DNA of 10,940 nt from Acanthaster planci (taxonomy: Eukaryota > Echinodermata > Asteroidea > Valvatida > Acanthasteridae). Within the stretch, counting starts at the first letter, position 1, and each line of letters begins with the position of its first letter. The DNA lies in contig NW_019091357.1 in assembly GCF_001949145.1 (NCBI RefSeq), forward strand, positions 370,801-381,740, read 5' to 3'. Of this stretch, positions 9,215 through 10,940 are shown piece by piece. The notes beneath the pieces are model-generated. The model was not told where the DNA came from. It was given only the letters and a program-made list of their open reading frames with translations, and did not search any database. Position numbers and translations under genes: made by a program.

Positions 9215-10262
9215 ACAATCTAATTATAATGATTGAAATACACAAACGTATCTTTCCTGGTCAATTACACTGGTTCATGTTGCAGGCATTTCCGTTATTT
9301 TTCATCCTTTGTGTCTCATGTGCCACGTACGGTACATCATGTACATGTGCTACAGGGGCAAAGGAGATGTCCTAAGAAGAATTTTTCTCTCACATCTTGA
9401 TCCCTCTCTGTAGTGTTCTTGACTTATTTCCTGATTCAATCTCCCCATCAATGCTAAATCCTTTTCACTTCCATTTATAAGATTTTATGTCTTTTTTAGT
9501 AATCAGAACAGTTTTTTTGCACTCTGTAAATGTTTCTATTAATACAGCAAGTCACGTCACACTACTAGCAGATGACATCATTACAATTTCTCTAAACTTG
9601 TTTCAATCTGCATTGTGTTATAATAATGATGAGCACACATGCAGTTGTGTTCCTGTTGATCGACATAAAACACCTTTAATATTAAGCTCAGTAGATAATG
9701 GCATCACCATGACAACAACTGGAACTCAAAGTGCATTTTTGACGGTTCATGTCTTTCAGCCAGACTTTTGCATAAACGTTCAAGTACATGTACAAATACT
9801 CTCCTTACCAATGAGCACATGTACTTAAGCAAATTGGAAAATTCTTCGTTTTGTTATTGTCCATCCAAAATGCATGACTTTCTAAGTTACATTTGCACAG
9901 CTAATTATTATAAACGCCTTCATACCAGGAGGAGTCCACAGCCGCGGCTCTGTGTAAGGATTAGTGCATACCATACGTACAGTCTATTCACCATGCAGCT
10001 GCTGGTTCAATGGGGCTTGCTGCTGGACAGGGCTTTGCATACTGCAATCCAGCAGTCACGGTCAAAAGAATCCCGGTATGAAGGGGTTAATCACAAAAAA
10101 GACAGCTTGTTTACTGCCTATCATCATCTTGTTTACATATTTTGGAATTCAGGATGTCCCATCATTCATGTTAAATACACAGCATAAATTTCAAAGTTTG
10201 TACATGAAGTGCACAAATTCTATTTTACAACCTGCCTCCAACCTCAGACGGCAAATTCTTAC
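9215..10262. other. Non-coding 5' part of the large intron
   Basis: Several overlapping plus-strand frames occur (9487-9828, 9768-10187, 9964-10305). They run opposite to the gene, lack recognisable domains and one overlaps the real exon in antisense, so I do not call them. Two TACATGT-type words lie at 9341 and 9784. Nothing else stands out. Confidence 0.45.
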
Positions 10263-10404
10263 CTTAACCTTTCTCTCTTCTCACTTGCCTCTTTGCCGGG
10301 CATGAGTAGTGACTCTGCTGTAGGTGTGTCATCAACTGAATCTAATGTTGTCGGGTTATCGGTGAATATACTTGTGAAATCCTTCCAACCTTTGGAGGTG
10401 CTGG
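10263..10404 (-). CDS. ARFGAP1: ARFGAP1-like, third-from-last coding exon (end of ALPS2 region)
   Basis: Read on the minus strand, a TTTGCAG acceptor precedes the exon and an AG|GTAAG donor follows it. The 142 bases are 2 + 46 codons + 2, open throughout. The peptide starts STSKGWKDFTSIFTDNP and ends in a charged stretch, KEASEKRERLR. From family knowledge, vertebrate ARFGAP1 has SKGWRDVTTFF at the end of its second ALPS motif, a Ser/Thr/Gly-rich amphipathic helix that inserts bulky residues (here W, F, I, F) into curved, loosely packed Golgi membranes. The fit in order and spacing is the main reason for the gene call. The acceptor leaves phase 1, so an upstream exon must end with one base of a codon; it is not in the window. 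The segment after the ALPS2 end (DNPTTLDSVDDTPTAES) is acidic and I do not recognise it outside this family. The next exon completes the split codon AG|A as Arg. Confidence 0.72.
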
Positions 10405-10473
10405 CTGCAAACTAAGCAGATATGTTGGACAAAAGAGCAAGATGACACAAAGGCGCTAACTACTGTATACACA

Positions 10474-10553
10474 GAACCTCACTTTTCACAAAGGGGGCAA
10501 TTCTTTCACTCCTAGAACTCAACTTTTCATAAAAGGACAATTCTTGCACCCCA
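10474..10553. repeat. Diverged two-copy tandem repeat of about 40 bp
   Basis: The copy at 10474-10514 (GAACCTCACTTTTCACAAAG, then GGGCAATTCTTTCAC) is followed directly by a related copy at 10515-10553 (GAACTCAACTTTTCATAAAA, then GGACAATTCTTGCAC). Substitutions are scattered, so the duplication is old. It looks like the start or end of a dispersed repeat, though I cannot name one. Confidence 0.65.
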
Positions 10554-10805
10554 AGGGTTCTTTTATTGCAAACATGTCCCTTTATTACCCAGTTGGTAAA
10601 TATTGGTGACAGGGTGTTCTCTACATCTGCAGCAGGAAGAACCCTTTCACTACGGGGTTGCCTAATGGACCTCTACGGAGACAGACTTCAACTAATGATG
10701 CCCCAATATCAACTACAAGTGGTGTTCCTTGGTGCATGAGACATCCCTTTAAAGATGATTTTTTTTTCTGCTAGAGTGCAGGGTATGCCTCACTGAATTG
10801 TCAGA

Positions 10806-10836
10806 CCTCTAGGAGAGTGGGCAAACTCTCCAGAGG
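10806..10836. other. Hairpin, 12-bp stem with one bulged A, 6-nt loop
   Basis: CCTCTAGGAGAGT (10806-10818) pairs with ACTCTCCAGAGG (10825-10836). The loop is GGGCAA and one A (10811) is unpaired. It is intronic on the gene strand, where the complementary hairpin forms equally well. Confidence 0.7.
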
Positions 10837-10940
10837 ACATTGATCGTTCAATCTCCTACATCCCTCTCTTTATCCATGTCCATCTCCAATTACAGCCTCT
10901 CAACAACCTTTACCCCTTCCTACATCCCTCGACTGGTACA

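Larger units (their letters stand above)
4881..10262 (-). other. Large intron of the ARFGAP1-like gene, 5.4 kb, phase 2
   Basis: It is bounded on the minus strand by AG|GTAAG (10262) and CCCCTCAG| (4881), and the flanking exons join in frame as ...REKR-type charged residues into QMDPDQ. It holds a long pyrimidine-rich 3' portion, inverted repeats and a GAGTC-word array, each listed separately. I see no nested gene: open frames inside it are short, low in complexity or broken. Confidence 0.65.
10405..10940 (-). other. Partial intron upstream of the ALPS2-end exon
   Basis: This is sequence 5' of the acceptor at 10405 on the gene strand. All three minus-strand frames are interrupted by frequent stops and I see no donor followed by an ARFGAP1-like peptide. 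The preceding exon, which should end in the first part of ALPS2, is therefore beyond the right edge. It contains a two-copy tandem repeat and a strong hairpin. Confidence 0.55.

Noticed and set aside
9487-10305. Three overlapping plus-strand frames of 113-139 codons
   Set aside because: Overlapping frames in different phases without domains; the last overlaps the real minus-strand exon.

Overview
The window looks like nuclear DNA from an animal, probably a marine invertebrate. It is AT-rich, gene-poor, full of short tandem repeats and palindromic words, and its only convincing coding signal is split by introns. No bacterial or phage gene organisation is visible. The species cannot be fixed from the sequence; a sea urchin, hemichordate, amphioxus or similar genome would fit, but that is inference.

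The one gene I can support lies on the minus strand. Three exons (10404-10263, 4880-4659 and 4543-4336) have canonical splice sites and join in phase to give about 190 C-terminal residues. The first carries an S-K-G-W-K-D-F segment that matches the end of the second lipid-packing (ALPS) region of ARFGAP1, where vertebrates have S-K-G-W-R-D-V. The next two carry the acidic, tryptophan-rich tail (WxW and WxxW motifs) that in ARFGAP1 binds COPI and other coat adaptors. The zinc-finger ArfGAP domain, ALPS1 and the start of ALPS2 must lie beyond position 10940. I therefore call this the 3' end of an ARFGAP1 orthologue: a GTPase-activating protein for Arf1 that drives GTP hydrolysis on curved Golgi membranes during COPI coat cycling.

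Layout, left to right. 1-460 is a decayed minisatellite of about 65-70 bp units. 461-4335 has no supportable gene; its right part is the presumed 3' UTR and downstream flank of the minus-strand gene, with a clean 3 x 31 bp tandem repeat (1751-1843), a 14-bp-stem hairpin (2522-2565) and two possible poly(A) signals. 4336-4880 holds the last two coding exons around a 115-bp intron. 4881-10262 is one 5.4-kb intron. Its 3' end on the gene strand is a roughly 700-nt pyrimidine-rich tract, and deeper in it carry a G-run, an 85-nt-loop inverted repeat, a GAGTC/GAGTT-word array and a perfect short hairpin. 10263-10404 is the third exon from the end, and 10405-10940 is the beginning of what is visible of the next intron.

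I see no undescribed multi-gene system here. The points most worth a second look are the lineage-specific basic end of the ARFGAP1 tail, the very long pyrimidine tract before a splice acceptor, the strongly over-represented octamer TACATGTA, and the perfect or near-perfect hairpins.
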